Source: Actinomycetes bacterium (GTDB lineage: Bacteria > Actinomycetota > Acidimicrobiia > Acidimicrobiales > CADCSY01). Taken from it: a stretch of DNA of 24,313 nt. Below, in pieces: positions 8,084 through 15,045 of the stretch. The notes under the pieces were generated by a model, which saw only the letters and a list, made by a program, of their open reading frames with translations, was not told the origin of the DNA and ran no database searches. Made by a program: the position numbers and the translations under genes. Each line of letters opens with the position of its first letter. Position 1 is the stretch's first letter. The stretch lies in contig JAODBP010000073.1 of assembly GCA_025464025.1 (NCBI GenBank), forward strand, positions 1 to 24,313, in the 5' to 3' direction.

Positions 8084-9186
8084 GCGTTGCCCTCCAGGGC
8101 GTAGAGGCGGATGGCGTTGGTGGTGAGCACGCGCTCGCGATCGGCGTCGCTCAGGTCGGGCGTCTCCACCAGCTCCTTGGTCGCGCCGGGGAAGATCCCG
8201 TCGGCGTGCGGGTAGTCGGAGGCGAAGACCACCGAGTCCGGGTAGGCGTCGAGCACCTGCTGGAGGCCGGGCTCGAGCTCCTCGACCGAGACGTAGCACT
8301 GGCGCTTGAAGTACTCCGACGGCTTCATCGAGAGCTTGGCGTTGGGGTAGCCGAAGACCTCGAGGTGCTCGTCGAGCCGGTGCAGGTAGTACGGCACCCA
8401 GCCGGCGCCACACTCGAGGAACGCCACCCGGAGGCGGGGGTGGCGCTCGAGGATCCCGAAGGCGACGAAGTCGGTGACGTTGGCCATCTGCTCCATCGGG
8501 AAGTGGAGGGCGTGCATGGCGGTGAAGTCGTCGTCGAACCGGTCGCCCAGGTGCTCGAACGGCACGACGCCGTTGAGGCCGGGGTGCACGGCGATCGGGG
8601 CGTCGGCCTCCTCGAGGAACGACCACAGCCGTTCGTAGCCCACGTCGTGGAGGGCGGCGGTGCCGGGGATGCGCTCGGGCCGGCGCCACACGCCCTTGAA
8701 GCCGAGCTCGCCGATGCAGCGGCCGGCCTCGGCCAGGGCGTCGTCGGGGTGCGACATGGGCAGCGTGCCGATGCCGATGAGCCGCGACGGGTCGTGCTCG
8801 CAGTAGCTGGCCAGCCAGTCGTTGATGGCCCGGCACAGGGCGACGGCCGGCTTGCGCTCGGTGACGCCCTGGATCATCAGGCCGTAGGTGGGATAGAGGA
8901 CGGCTGCGTCGATGCCCTCGATGTCGAGGTCGAGCAGCCGCCCGGCCGGATCGTCGGCCCCCTGAGCCACCACGGGCGAGTCGGTGTGCAACGCCGTCTG
9001 CCCTGGTGCTCCGACGGTTTCCGGCCGGGCGAAGATGCGGAAGCCGAGGCGGTCCCCGCAGGCGTAGCGGAAGTGGTCGCCGTACGGGACCACCCGTGGC
9101 GCCCAGTCCCGGTAGCGCTGGTCGAGGTGCTCGTCGAAGGCCGCTGCCGGCTCGACGATGTGCCCGTCCGCGTCGATGACTCCCAT
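8080..9186 (-). CDS. Amidohydrolase family 2 metal-dependent hydrolase/decarboxylase (A)
   Basis: 368-residue Amidohydro_2 protein, first gene of the minus-strand operon. The TIM-barrel landmarks are VIDADGHIVEP at the N-terminus (D5, D7, H9), H201 in IAVHPG, H225/H228 in MHALHFPMEQM and D324 in FASDYPHADG. As in its downstream paralogue, the first metal motif is DxDxH rather than HxH. This subfamily is common in actinobacterial gene clusters for ring and terpenoid acids, but few members are characterised. The start ATG at 9186 is well supported by GGGGGGAA five bases upstream and by family N-termini. The frame stays open far upstream, but that part is antisense to the plus-strand thioesterase and is not family-like. 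Confidence 0.92.
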   Translation of the reverse strand: MGVIDADGHIVEPAAAFDEHLDQRYRDWAPRVVPYGDHFRYACGDRLGFRIFARPETVGAPGQTALHTDSPVVAQGADDPAGRLLDLDIEGIDAAVLYPTYGLMIQGVTERKPAVALCRAINDWLASYCEHDPSRLIGIGTLPMSHPDDALAEAGRCIGELGFKGVWRRPERIPGTAALHDVGYERLWSFLEEADAPIAVHPGLNGVVPFEHLGDRFDDDFTAMHALHFPMEQMANVTDFVAFGILERHPRLRVAFLECGAGWVPYYLHRLDEHLEVFGYPNAKLSMKPSEYFKRQCYVSVEELEPGLQQVLDAYPDSVVFASDYPHADGIFPGATKELVETPDLSDADRERVLTTNAIRLYALEGNA

Positions 9187-9190
9187 GCGA

Positions 9191-9198
9191 TTCCCCCC
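9191..9198 (-). promoter_or_regulatory. Ribosome binding site of amidohydrolase A
   Basis: GGGGGGAA on the minus strand, four bases before the ATG spacer ends, at normal Shine-Dalgarno distance. It fixes the start of the first operon gene at 9186. Confidence 0.6.
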
Positions 9199-9207
9199 GC
9201 TGTGCGA

Positions 9208-9241
9208 CAACTTCGCTTCCAAGGAAGCAACTTCCTCGGAA
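9208..9241. promoter_or_regulatory. Palindrome cluster, candidate MarR operator
   Basis: The 84-base divergent region holds nested symmetric sites. GCTTCC-AA-GGAAGC is at 9215-9228, AGGAAG-CAA-CTTCCT at 9222-9236 and TTCC-TC-GGAA at 9232-9241. A direct repeat CAACTTC occurs at 9208 and 9228, 20 bases apart, so the copies face the same side of the helix. On the minus strand a TACGTT element (9245-9240) could be the -10 of the operon, which would place the palindromes over the transcription start, the classic position for a repressor. MarR proteins bind symmetric sites of this size, and a MarR gene is in the operon. Binding is inferred. Confidence 0.5.
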
Positions 9242-9270
9242 CGTAGCACGACGCGTGCCATCCTGCGCCG

Positions 9271-10062
9271 GTGGACGCGCTCTACCTCCCCGACGGCGAC
9301 GGCTTCGTCGGCACGCTCCTGACCCAGGGCGGCTGGCACCCCGACCACCAGCACGGCGGCCCGATCCAGGGCCTCATCGCCCGGAGCGTCGAGCAGGTGC
9401 CGACGCTTGCCGAGATGCGGGTGACCCGGCTCACGTTCGACATGGTGCGACCGGTCCCCATCGGCCCCCGCCTCGAGATCCGCACCCAGGTGCTGCGGGA
9501 GGGGAAGAAGATCCAGCTCGTCGAGGCGCTCCTGCTGGTGGGTGACGTGGTGCACGTCCGTTGCACCGCCCTGCGGCTGCGGGTCGAGGACGTGACCGGC
9601 GGGCGCAACCTCCCGGCGTCGACGTCCACCGACGCGGTGCTGCCCGGGCCCGAGACGTTCGAGCCCGTGTACCGCGACCTCCCGCACTCCCCCGGGTTCC
9701 TGCGGGGCATGGACATGGTGCGGTTCCCGGCACCGGGTGCGCCCGAAGGCGTGTTCGGCTACTGGATCGTGCTCACCGCGCCGCTGGTGGCCGGCGAGGA
9801 GACCGGCGCGCTGTCGCGGCTCTGCGTGGCCGGCGACTTCACCAACTCGATCGGCGTGCTCGTCGACCAGACGGCGTTCTCGGCCATCAACGGCGACGTG
9901 AACCTCCAGGTCCTTCGCTACCCGACGAGCGACGAGGTCGCCGTCGTCGGCGACACCCGCTTCGCCCTCGGCGACGGGCTCGCCATCTCGAACGCGGTGC
10001 TCCACGACCGCACCGGCCCCGTCGCCGCCGGCACGACGAGCCAGCTCATCCAGCTCCGGTAG
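9271..10062 (+). CDS. TesB-like acyl-CoA thioesterase family protein
   Basis: 263-residue double-hotdog protein of the thioesterase superfamily (acyl-CoA thioesterase 2/TesB-like). The first hotdog carries GGWHPDHQHGGPIQGLIARSV (20-40), the usual HGG-containing helix start, and RLTFDMVRPVPIGP. The second hotdog contains GDFTNSIG and the terminal GTTSQLIQLR. Such proteins hydrolyse acyl-CoA esters to free acids plus CoA, or act as dehydratase-like hotdogs. Next to an acyl-CoA ligase, CaiB transferase and thiolase it probably manages CoA pools in the same pathway. The start GTG at 9271 has no Shine-Dalgarno; a weak CATCCT element six bases upstream could serve a leaderless transcript. The 84-base upstream gap is shared with the divergent operon, so both may respond to the same regulator. 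Confidence 0.8.
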   Translation: MDALYLPDGDGFVGTLLTQGGWHPDHQHGGPIQGLIARSVEQVPTLAEMRVTRLTFDMVRPVPIGPRLEIRTQVLREGKKIQLVEALLLVGDVVHVRCTALRLRVEDVTGGRNLPASTSTDAVLPGPETFEPVYRDLPHSPGFLRGMDMVRFPAPGAPEGVFGYWIVLTAPLVAGEETGALSRLCVAGDFTNSIGVLVDQTAFSAINGDVNLQVLRYPTSDEVAVVGDTRFALGDGLAISNAVLHDRTGPVAAGTTSQLIQLR

Positions 10063-10067
10063 CTGGG

Positions 10068-10110
10068 TTCTGGACGGTTGTCGGGCACATGCCCCGAGAA
10101 CCGTCCAGAA
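10068..10110. repeat. Large imperfect hairpin / inverted repeat
   Basis: TTCTGGACGGTT (10068-10079) and AACCGTCCAGAA (10099-10110) are perfect 12-base inverted copies. Inside them, after one G/G mismatch, TCGGG pairs with CCCGA, leaving a seven-base loop. The element begins five bases after the thioesterase stop and ends 17 bases before the TACGAT element of the next gene. There is no T-run after it, so it is not a standard intrinsic terminator. It could be a Rho-independent-like barrier, an mRNA stabiliser, a protein site or a dispersed genomic repeat. No second copy was noticed in this window. Confidence 0.75.
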
Positions 10111-10127
10111 CTCGAGGGTGGGTTGTA

Positions 10128-10133
10128 TACGAT
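10128..10133 (+). promoter_or_regulatory. -10-like element TACGAT, leaderless start of acyl-CoA ligase
   Basis: TACGAT fits TAnnnT and ends eight bases before the ATG at 10142, the spacing expected when transcription begins at the start codon. There is no Shine-Dalgarno in between. The overlapping TTGTATACGA (10124-10133) also resembles a GntR-type palindrome. Confidence 0.5.
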
Positions 10134-10141
10134 CCGGCCCG

Positions 10142-11719
10142 ATGCCCGGGTGGAACTTCGCGGACGTGTTCGAGCACATCGCCGGGCTGGTGCCGGACGC
10201 GCCGGCGTTGGTGCACGCCGGCACCCGGCGGACCTGGGGTGACTTCGACCGCCGCGCTGGCGGCGTGGCCGCCACGCTCGTCGACGCTGGGCTGACCCGG
10301 CAGGACAAGGTCGCCCAGTACCTCTACAACGGCAACGAGTACCTCGAGTCGTTCCTCGCCTGCTGCAAGGCCGGCCTGGCCCCGGTCAACACCAACTACC
10401 GCTACGTCGAGGCCGAGCTGGCGTACCTGTGGGACAACGCCGACGTCCGCGCCGTCGTCTTCCACGGCTCGTTCGCCGAGCGCATCGAGGGCGTGATGGG
10501 CGACCTCGACGTGCGCCTCTGGCTCTGGGTCGACGACGACTCCGGCCCCTGCCCCGACTGGGCCACGCCCTACGAGGACGCCACGACGGCCGAGCCCCGG
10601 GACCACGAGCGCGACGGCGACGACCTCGTGCTCGTCTACACCGGCGGCACCACCGGCATGCCCAAGGGCGTGATGTGGCGCCAGGACGACCTCTACAACT
10701 CCTACAGCTCGGCCATCTGGAAGGACCCCGTCGACCCCGACCTGACCGCCGTCACGGCCCGGGTCCGGAAGCGCCTCGGCCCGGTCGTCATCCCAGCCTG
10801 CCCGCTCATGCACGGCACCGGCCTGTTCGTCGCCCTCCAGCAGCTGTGCCAGGGCGGCTGCGTGGTGAGCCTCACCGAGCGCCGGCTCGACATCGTCGAG
10901 CTGCTCGACACGATCGAGCGCGAGCACGTGAACGTGTCGGCCATCGTCGGCGACGTGTTCAGCAAGCCCATGCTCGAGCAGCTCGACGCCCACCCCGGTC
11001 GCTGGGACATCTCCAGCCTCAAGGTGCTCGTGTCGTCCGGCGCCATGTGGAGCGCCGAGGTGAAGGCCCGCCTCCTCCAGCACCAGCCCCGGCTCATGCT
11101 CATCGACTCGTTCGCCTCGTCGGAGGCGGCGGGCATGGGCCAGTCGGTGGCCAAGGGCGACTCGACCGCCAAGACCGCGAAGTTCACCGTCGGCCCGTTC
11201 ACCCGGGTCCTCACCGACGACGGCCGCGACGTCGTCCCCGGCTCCGGCGAGGTCGGCCTCGTCGCCGCCGGCGGCTTCCAACCCATGGGCTACTACAAGG
11301 ACGAGGCCAAGTCGGCGGCCACGTTCAAGGTCATCGACGGCCGCCGCTACTCGATCCCCGGCGACCACGCCACGGTCGAAGCCGACGGCACGCTCACGTT
11401 CCTGGGGCGGGGCTCGGGCTGCATCAACACCGGCGGCGAGAAGGTCTACCCGGAGGAGGTCGAGGAGGCCCTGAAGCTCCACCCGGGCGTCCGCGACGCG
11501 GTGGTGGTCGGCGTGCCGGACGAGCGCTTCGGCGAGGCCGTCGTGGCCCTGGTCGAGGGCGACGTCGACCCCGACGAGCTCCTCGCCCACGTCCGCCAGC
11601 ACGTCGCCGGCTACAAGACCCCGAAGCGGATCGTGCCGGTCGCCTCGGTGAACCGGGCCCCCAACGGCAAGGTCGACCACAAGGCCCTGCGAGCTCTCGC
11701 AGTATCGTATATTTCATGA
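10142..11719 (+). CDS. AMP-dependent acyl-CoA ligase (FadD19-like)
   Basis: 525-residue adenylate-forming enzyme that activates a carboxylic acid with ATP and transfers it to CoA. Core motifs are the P-loop YTGGTTGMPKGVMW (166-179), DSFASSEAAGMG near the middle, GDHATVEADG, the hinge GRGSGCINTGGEKVYPEEVEE and the A10 lysine K510 in NGKVDHKALR. The opening PGWNFADVFEHIAGLVPDAPAL and GMPKGVMWRQDDL are strongly reminiscent of actinobacterial FadD19-type ligases, which in mycobacteria activate steroid side-chain acids. That comparison is from memory and not an alignment. ATG at 10142 is chosen over an upstream GTG at 10118 because the family N-terminus starts there. Its last codons overlap the CaiB start (ATGA, 11716-11719), so the two are coupled. 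Confidence 0.92.
   Translation: MPGWNFADVFEHIAGLVPDAPALVHAGTRRTWGDFDRRAGGVAATLVDAGLTRQDKVAQYLYNGNEYLESFLACCKAGLAPVNTNYRYVEAELAYLWDNADVRAVVFHGSFAERIEGVMGDLDVRLWLWVDDDSGPCPDWATPYEDATTAEPRDHERDGDDLVLVYTGGTTGMPKGVMWRQDDLYNSYSSAIWKDPVDPDLTAVTARVRKRLGPVVIPACPLMHGTGLFVALQQLCQGGCVVSLTERRLDIVELLDTIEREHVNVSAIVGDVFSKPMLEQLDAHPGRWDISSLKVLVSSGAMWSAEVKARLLQHQPRLMLIDSFASSEAAGMGQSVAKGDSTAKTAKFTVGPFTRVLTDDGRDVVPGSGEVGLVAAGGFQPMGYYKDEAKSAATFKVIDGRRYSIPGDHATVEADGTLTFLGRGSGCINTGGEKVYPEEVEEALKLHPGVRDAVVVGVPDERFGEAVVALVEGDVDPDELLAHVRQHVAGYKTPKRIVPVASVNRAPNGKVDHKALRALAVSYIS
11703..11708 (+). promoter_or_regulatory. -10-like element TATCGT before the CaiB gene
   Basis: TATCGT lies inside the last codons of the ligase, seven bases before the CaiB ATG at 11716. 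The AT-rich island (11703-11714) stands out in this GC-rich DNA and could give an internal leaderless transcript in addition to coupled read-through. Confidence 0.4.
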
Positions 11720-12924
11720 GTTCTGACGAGCGGCCGCTGGACGGCGTGCGCATCCTGGCCCTCGAGCAGATGCAGGCCCTCCCCTTCGCCACCCAGCTCC
11801 TCGCCCGGCTGGGCGCGGAGGTCGTGAAGGTCGAGCCCCTCACGGGCGAGTCGGGCCGCACGTCCCAGCCCTCGATCACCGACCCCGAGGGCCGCGCCGT
11901 CGGCGCCACGTTCCTGCGCAACAACCTCAACAAGCAGACGATGTCGATCGACCTGAAGTCGGCCGAAGGGCGCGACCTCGTCCTGCGCATGGCGCCGAAC
12001 TTCGACGTCGTCGCCGAGAACTCGAAGCCGGGGTCGATGGCGAAGCTCGGCCTCGCCTACGACGACGTTCGGGCCGTGCACCCGGACGTCATCTACGTCT
12101 CGGTCTCCGGGTTCGGCAACACGGTCGAGACGCCCTACGCCCACTGGCCGGCCTACGCCTCCATCGTCGAGGGCATGTCCGGCATCTACGACCTCCGCAA
12201 GGTCCCCGGCATGCCGCCGCGAGCCAACCCGGTCGGTGCCCTCGGCGACATCAGCGCCGCCCTGTTCGCCACCATCGGCGTGCTCGCCGCCCTCCGCCAC
12301 AAGGAGCGGACGGGCCGGGGCCAGTACGTCGACGTCGCCATGCTCGACGCCGTCGTCGCCATGACCGACATCGTGAGCAACTTCTGGTCGCTCGGCATCC
12401 GCGACGGGAGCCTCGGCGCCGTGCTGCTCGACACGTTCCAGGCCGACGACGGCTGGTTCACCGTGCAGGTCGGGCGCGAGGCCCACTTCGCCAAGCTGGC
12501 CCAGGTCGTGGGCCACCCCGAGTGGGTGACCGACGAGCGCTTCGCCGCCCGCCAGGGCTGGCTCGACCACCTCGACGACGTGATCCGCCCCGCCATCGAG
12601 TCGTGGGCCAAGGGCCGCACCAAGGTCGAGGCCTGCAACGTGCTCGGTGATGCCGGCATCGCCGCCGGGCCGTGCTTCACCCCCGGCGACGTGGTGCACG
12701 ACCCCCACCTGGCCGCTCGCAACATGCTCGCCGCCATGGAGCGCCCCGATGGCGGCGAGCCGGTGCTCACCCCCGGCAACCCGGTGAAGCTGAGCGACGT
12801 GCCCGAGCGGCCCGACGTGCGGGTGCCGTGGCTGGGCGAGCACACCAACGTCACCCTGCGGGCCGAGCTGGGCCTGTCCGACGACGACCTGGCACGCTTG
12901 CGGGCGGCCGGGACCATCTCCTGA
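11716..12924 (+). CDS. CaiB/BaiF-family (type III) CoA-transferase
   Basis: 402-residue family III CoA-transferase, which moves CoA between carboxylic acids through an aspartyl-CoA intermediate. The catalytic aspartate is D178 in PVGALGDISAA. Other hallmarks are the opening LDGVRILALEQMQALPFATQLLARLGAEVVKVE split over residues 8-40, NLNKQTMSIDLKS, the segment VHPDVIYVSVSGFG and TGRGQYVDVAMLDA. Length is normal. The start overlaps the ligase stop (ATGA), and the thiolase begins 13 bases after its stop, so it sits centrally in the CoA module. It could activate the substrate using another acyl-CoA as donor, or act as a racemase-like member (AMACR family); the short GxGQ region cannot decide between these. 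Function as a CoA-transferase is likely, substrate unknown. Confidence 0.92.
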   Translation: MSSDERPLDGVRILALEQMQALPFATQLLARLGAEVVKVEPLTGESGRTSQPSITDPEGRAVGATFLRNNLNKQTMSIDLKSAEGRDLVLRMAPNFDVVAENSKPGSMAKLGLAYDDVRAVHPDVIYVSVSGFGNTVETPYAHWPAYASIVEGMSGIYDLRKVPGMPPRANPVGALGDISAALFATIGVLAALRHKERTGRGQYVDVAMLDAVVAMTDIVSNFWSLGIRDGSLGAVLLDTFQADDGWFTVQVGREAHFAKLAQVVGHPEWVTDERFAARQGWLDHLDDVIRPAIESWAKGRTKVEACNVLGDAGIAAGPCFTPGDVVHDPHLAARNMLAAMERPDGGEPVLTPGNPVKLSDVPERPDVRVPWLGEHTNVTLRAELGLSDDDLARLRAAGTIS

Positions 12925-12930
12925 GGAGGA
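12924..12930 (+). promoter_or_regulatory. Strong ribosome binding site of thiolase
   Basis: AGGAGGA ends seven bases before the thiolase ATG and overlaps the last base of the CaiB stop. It is among the best Shine-Dalgarno sites in the window and contrasts with the leaderless-looking starts nearby. Confidence 0.7.
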
Positions 12931-12937
12931 CACCGCC

Positions 12938-14110
12938 ATGACCGACGTCGTCATCGTCGAGGCCGTTCGCACGCCCGTCGGGAAGCGCAACGGGGGGCTC
13001 TCCTCCGTGCACCCGATCGACCTGCTCGGCGCCGTCCAGTCGGCCGCGGTGCGGCGATCCGGCATCGACGCGTCCAACGTCGACCAGGTGGTCGGCGGCT
13101 GCGTCGACCAGGTCGGCGAGCAGGCCATGAACGTGACCCGCACGGCGTGGCTCACGGCCGGCCTGCCCCTGTCGGTCGCCGCCACCACCGTCGACGCCCA
13201 GTGCGGCTCGTCCCAGCAGGCCACCAACCTGGCCACCGCCCTCGTGGCCGGCGGCATCGCGGAGGTCGCCATGGGTTGCGGCGTCGAGTCGATGACCCGC
13301 GTGCCGATGGCGGCGAACACCACGAACGGCCCGGGCAAGCCGATCAACCGCGGCTACTTCGCCCACTACGAGTTCACCTCGCAGTTCGAGGGGGCCGAGC
13401 GCATCGCCAAGCAGTGGGGCATCACCCGCGACGACGCCGACCGCTTCGGCGCCCAGTCCCAGGAGCGGGCCGCACGAGCGTGGGCCGAGGGCCGCTTCGA
13501 CCCGCAGCTCCAGACGATCGACGCCCCGGTGCTCGGCGAGGACGGCAAGCCCACCGGCGAGACCGTCCAGGTGTCGCGCGACGAGGGCCTGCGGGAGACC
13601 ACCCTCGAGTCCCTGGCCGGCCTGAAGCCGGTCGTCGGCGACGACGGCGTGCACACGGCCGGCACCTCGTCGCAGATCTCCGACGGGGCCGGCGCCGTGC
13701 TCCTGGCCACGGCCGAGAAGGCCGAGGAGCTCGGCCTCCGGGCTCGGGCCCGCATCGTCGACACCTGCCTCGTGGGCTCCGATCCGGTGCTCATGCTCAC
13801 CGGCCCGATCGACGCCAGCCGGAAGCTCTTCGCCCGCACCGGCCTGACCATCGACGACATGGACGTGGTCGAGATCAACGAGGCGTTCGCCTCGGTCGTC
13901 CTGGCGTGGGCCGAGGAGCTCAAGCCCGACATGGCCCGGGTCAACCCGAACGGGGGCGCCATCGCCCTCGGCCACCCGCTCGGCGGCACCGGCGCCATCC
14001 TCATCACCAAGGCGCTCCACGAGCTCGAGCGCACCGGCGGCCGCTACGCCCTGGTCACCATGTGCTGCGGCGGCGGGCTCGGCACCGGCACCATCATCGA
14101 GCGCATCTAG
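12938..14110 (+). CDS. Thiolase (acetyl-CoA acetyltransferase family)
   Basis: 390-residue thiolase that cleaves 3-oxoacyl-CoA with CoA, or condenses acetyl-CoA in reverse, in the cytoplasm. Catalytic residues are intact: nucleophile C89 in DAQCGSSQQ, H346 in GHPLGGTGA and C376 in MCCGGGLGTG, with the NEAFAS motif before the last His. Length matches degradative and biosynthetic thiolases. In most thiolases the C-terminal motif is C-x-GGG-x-G; here x is a second cysteine, which is harmless but unusual. It follows the ligase and CaiB genes in the same direction, completing an activation plus chain-shortening module. No acyl-CoA dehydrogenase is in the window, so the other beta-oxidation steps must be encoded elsewhere or partly by the crotonase at 18333-19007. 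Confidence 0.94.
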   Translation: MTDVVIVEAVRTPVGKRNGGLSSVHPIDLLGAVQSAAVRRSGIDASNVDQVVGGCVDQVGEQAMNVTRTAWLTAGLPLSVAATTVDAQCGSSQQATNLATALVAGGIAEVAMGCGVESMTRVPMAANTTNGPGKPINRGYFAHYEFTSQFEGAERIAKQWGITRDDADRFGAQSQERAARAWAEGRFDPQLQTIDAPVLGEDGKPTGETVQVSRDEGLRETTLESLAGLKPVVGDDGVHTAGTSSQISDGAGAVLLATAEKAEELGLRARARIVDTCLVGSDPVLMLTGPIDASRKLFARTGLTIDDMDVVEINEAFASVVLAWAEELKPDMARVNPNGGAIALGHPLGGTGAILITKALHELERTGGRYALVTMCCGGGLGTGTIIERI

Positions 14111-14130
14111 ACAGGCATCACCGCCCCCGT

Positions 14131-14146
14131 CGGAGAACTCTCTCCG
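14131..14146 (+). other. Short hairpin just upstream of the caspase start
   Basis: CGGAGA-ACTC-TCTCCG forms a perfect six-base stem with a four-base loop, ending two bases before the ATG at 14149. The left arm holds the only Shine-Dalgarno-like GGAGA, so folding would hide it. A role in limiting translation is possible; no T-run supports termination. Confidence 0.45.
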
Positions 14147-14148
14147 GC

Positions 14149-15015
14149 ATGGGGAGGAAGGTCGTCGTCGGGCTCGTCGCCGCCCTGGCGCTGGTGGCGG
14201 TGGCGCCGGCGACCAGCCACGCCGCCGGCGACGAGCGGTGGGCCCTGCTCGTCGGCGTCAACGACTACGCCGGCCGCACCCACGACACGGTCGGGGCCGT
14301 GGGCGACGCCACCGACCTGCGCGACGTCCTCCTCCGGGCCGGCTGGCGCAGCGACCACATCCGCGTGCTCCTCGACCGCCGGGCCAGCGCCGCCGCCATC
14401 CGCGACGGCCTGTCGTGGCTGGCCTCCCACGCGTCGCCCCGCTCGTTCACCGTCTTCCACTACTCGGGCCACGTGAAGCAGATCGGCGGCGACCGCGACC
14501 ACGACGGCGAAGCCACCGACGAGTACCTGTGGGGCGCCGACAACCGGTTCATCGCCGACGGCGAGCTGGCCCAGCGGGTCCGGCCCATGGCCGGGCGGGT
14601 CTGGGTCGACATCGCCGGTTGCGAGGCGGCCGGGTTCGACGACGGCATCAGCAGCCGGAACCACCTGTTCACCGCCTCGTCCCGCGAGAACGAGAAGTCC
14701 TACGAGCAGCCGAAGTGGCGGAACTCGGTGTTCTCCGGGTTCCTCGTCGACCAGGCGCTCCTCCACGGCGCGGCCGGCACGAGCCGCGACGGGCGCACCA
14801 GCATCCAGCGGGCCTTCGCCCACGCCGCGTCGAACGCGCCGAAGATGACGGCTCGCCAGAGCCGGGGCCCGCAGCACCCCGTGCTGCGGGGCGGCGACGG
14901 GAACGAGTGGTACCTGGGCAGCCCACCGCCACCGCCACCGCCGCCGGCCAGGCAACCCCCGCAGTCGGCCCCACGTCCGTCGCCGTCGAACTGCGCGCTG
15001 CTCTGCATCTCCTGA
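14149..15015 (+). CDS. Secreted caspase-like (peptidase C14) protein
   Basis: 288-residue protein with a Sec-type signal peptide (residues 1-25; basic MGRK, hydrophobic core, cleavage near SHA|AGDER) followed by a caspase/metacaspase p20-like domain (about 30-200). The fold begins with ERWALLVGVNDYAG, and the His-Cys dyad is visible as H108 in FHYSGHV and C158 in VDIAGCEAAGF, matching the usual SGH and D-x-C-x-x-G motifs. Metacaspases normally cut after Arg or Lys. The C-terminus is disordered and proline-rich, with eight consecutive prolines at 259-266, and ends in CALLCIS. Bacterial caspase homologues act in stress, development or defence; the signal peptide suggests this one acts outside the cytoplasm. 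It lies 38 nt after the thiolase and has no obvious metabolic link. ATG at 14149 places the signal peptide correctly. Confidence 0.85.
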   Translation: MGRKVVVGLVAALALVAVAPATSHAAGDERWALLVGVNDYAGRTHDTVGAVGDATDLRDVLLRAGWRSDHIRVLLDRRASAAAIRDGLSWLASHASPRSFTVFHYSGHVKQIGGDRDHDGEATDEYLWGADNRFIADGELAQRVRPMAGRVWVDIAGCEAAGFDDGISSRNHLFTASSRENEKSYEQPKWRNSVFSGFLVDQALLHGAAGTSRDGRTSIQRAFAHAASNAPKMTARQSRGPQHPVLRGGDGNEWYLGSPPPPPPPPARQPPQSAPRPSPSNCALLCIS

Positions 15016-15025
15016 CACGTACGAC

Positions 15026-15040
15026 CCCCCGGCCAGGGGG
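15026..15040 (+). other. GC hairpin after the caspase gene
   Basis: CCCCC-GGCCA-GGGGG makes a five-base stem with a five-base loop, 10 bases after the caspase stop and five bases before the ATG of a possible small ORF. No T-run follows, so it is a weak terminator candidate; its right arm could also be the Shine-Dalgarno of the small ORF. Confidence 0.35.
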
Positions 15041-15045
15041 ATGAC

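Noticed and set aside
10068..10110. Hairpin as a classical Rho-independent terminator
   Set aside because: No T-run follows the stem; the next bases are GC-rich. Kept as an inverted repeat of unknown role.
9187..10308. Upstream extension of amidohydrolase A beyond ATG 9186
   Set aside because: The frame stays open by GC bias, but the extension is antisense to the thioesterase and unlike the family; a good ribosome binding site marks 9186.
10046..11680. Minus-strand 540-residue open frame opposite the FadD19-like ligase
   Set aside because: Low-complexity Val/Gly/Asp/Arg/His composition and no motifs; the plus strand carries a complete adenylate-forming enzyme.
14149..15015. Caspase as part of a known anti-phage defence system
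   Set aside because: No NLR, TIR, gasdermin-like, CRISPR or toxin gene is adjacent, and the protein has a signal peptide, which does not suit cytoplasmic defence.
15026..15040. GC hairpin as terminator of the caspase gene
   Set aside because: Short stem and no T-run. It may instead include the Shine-Dalgarno of the small ORF.
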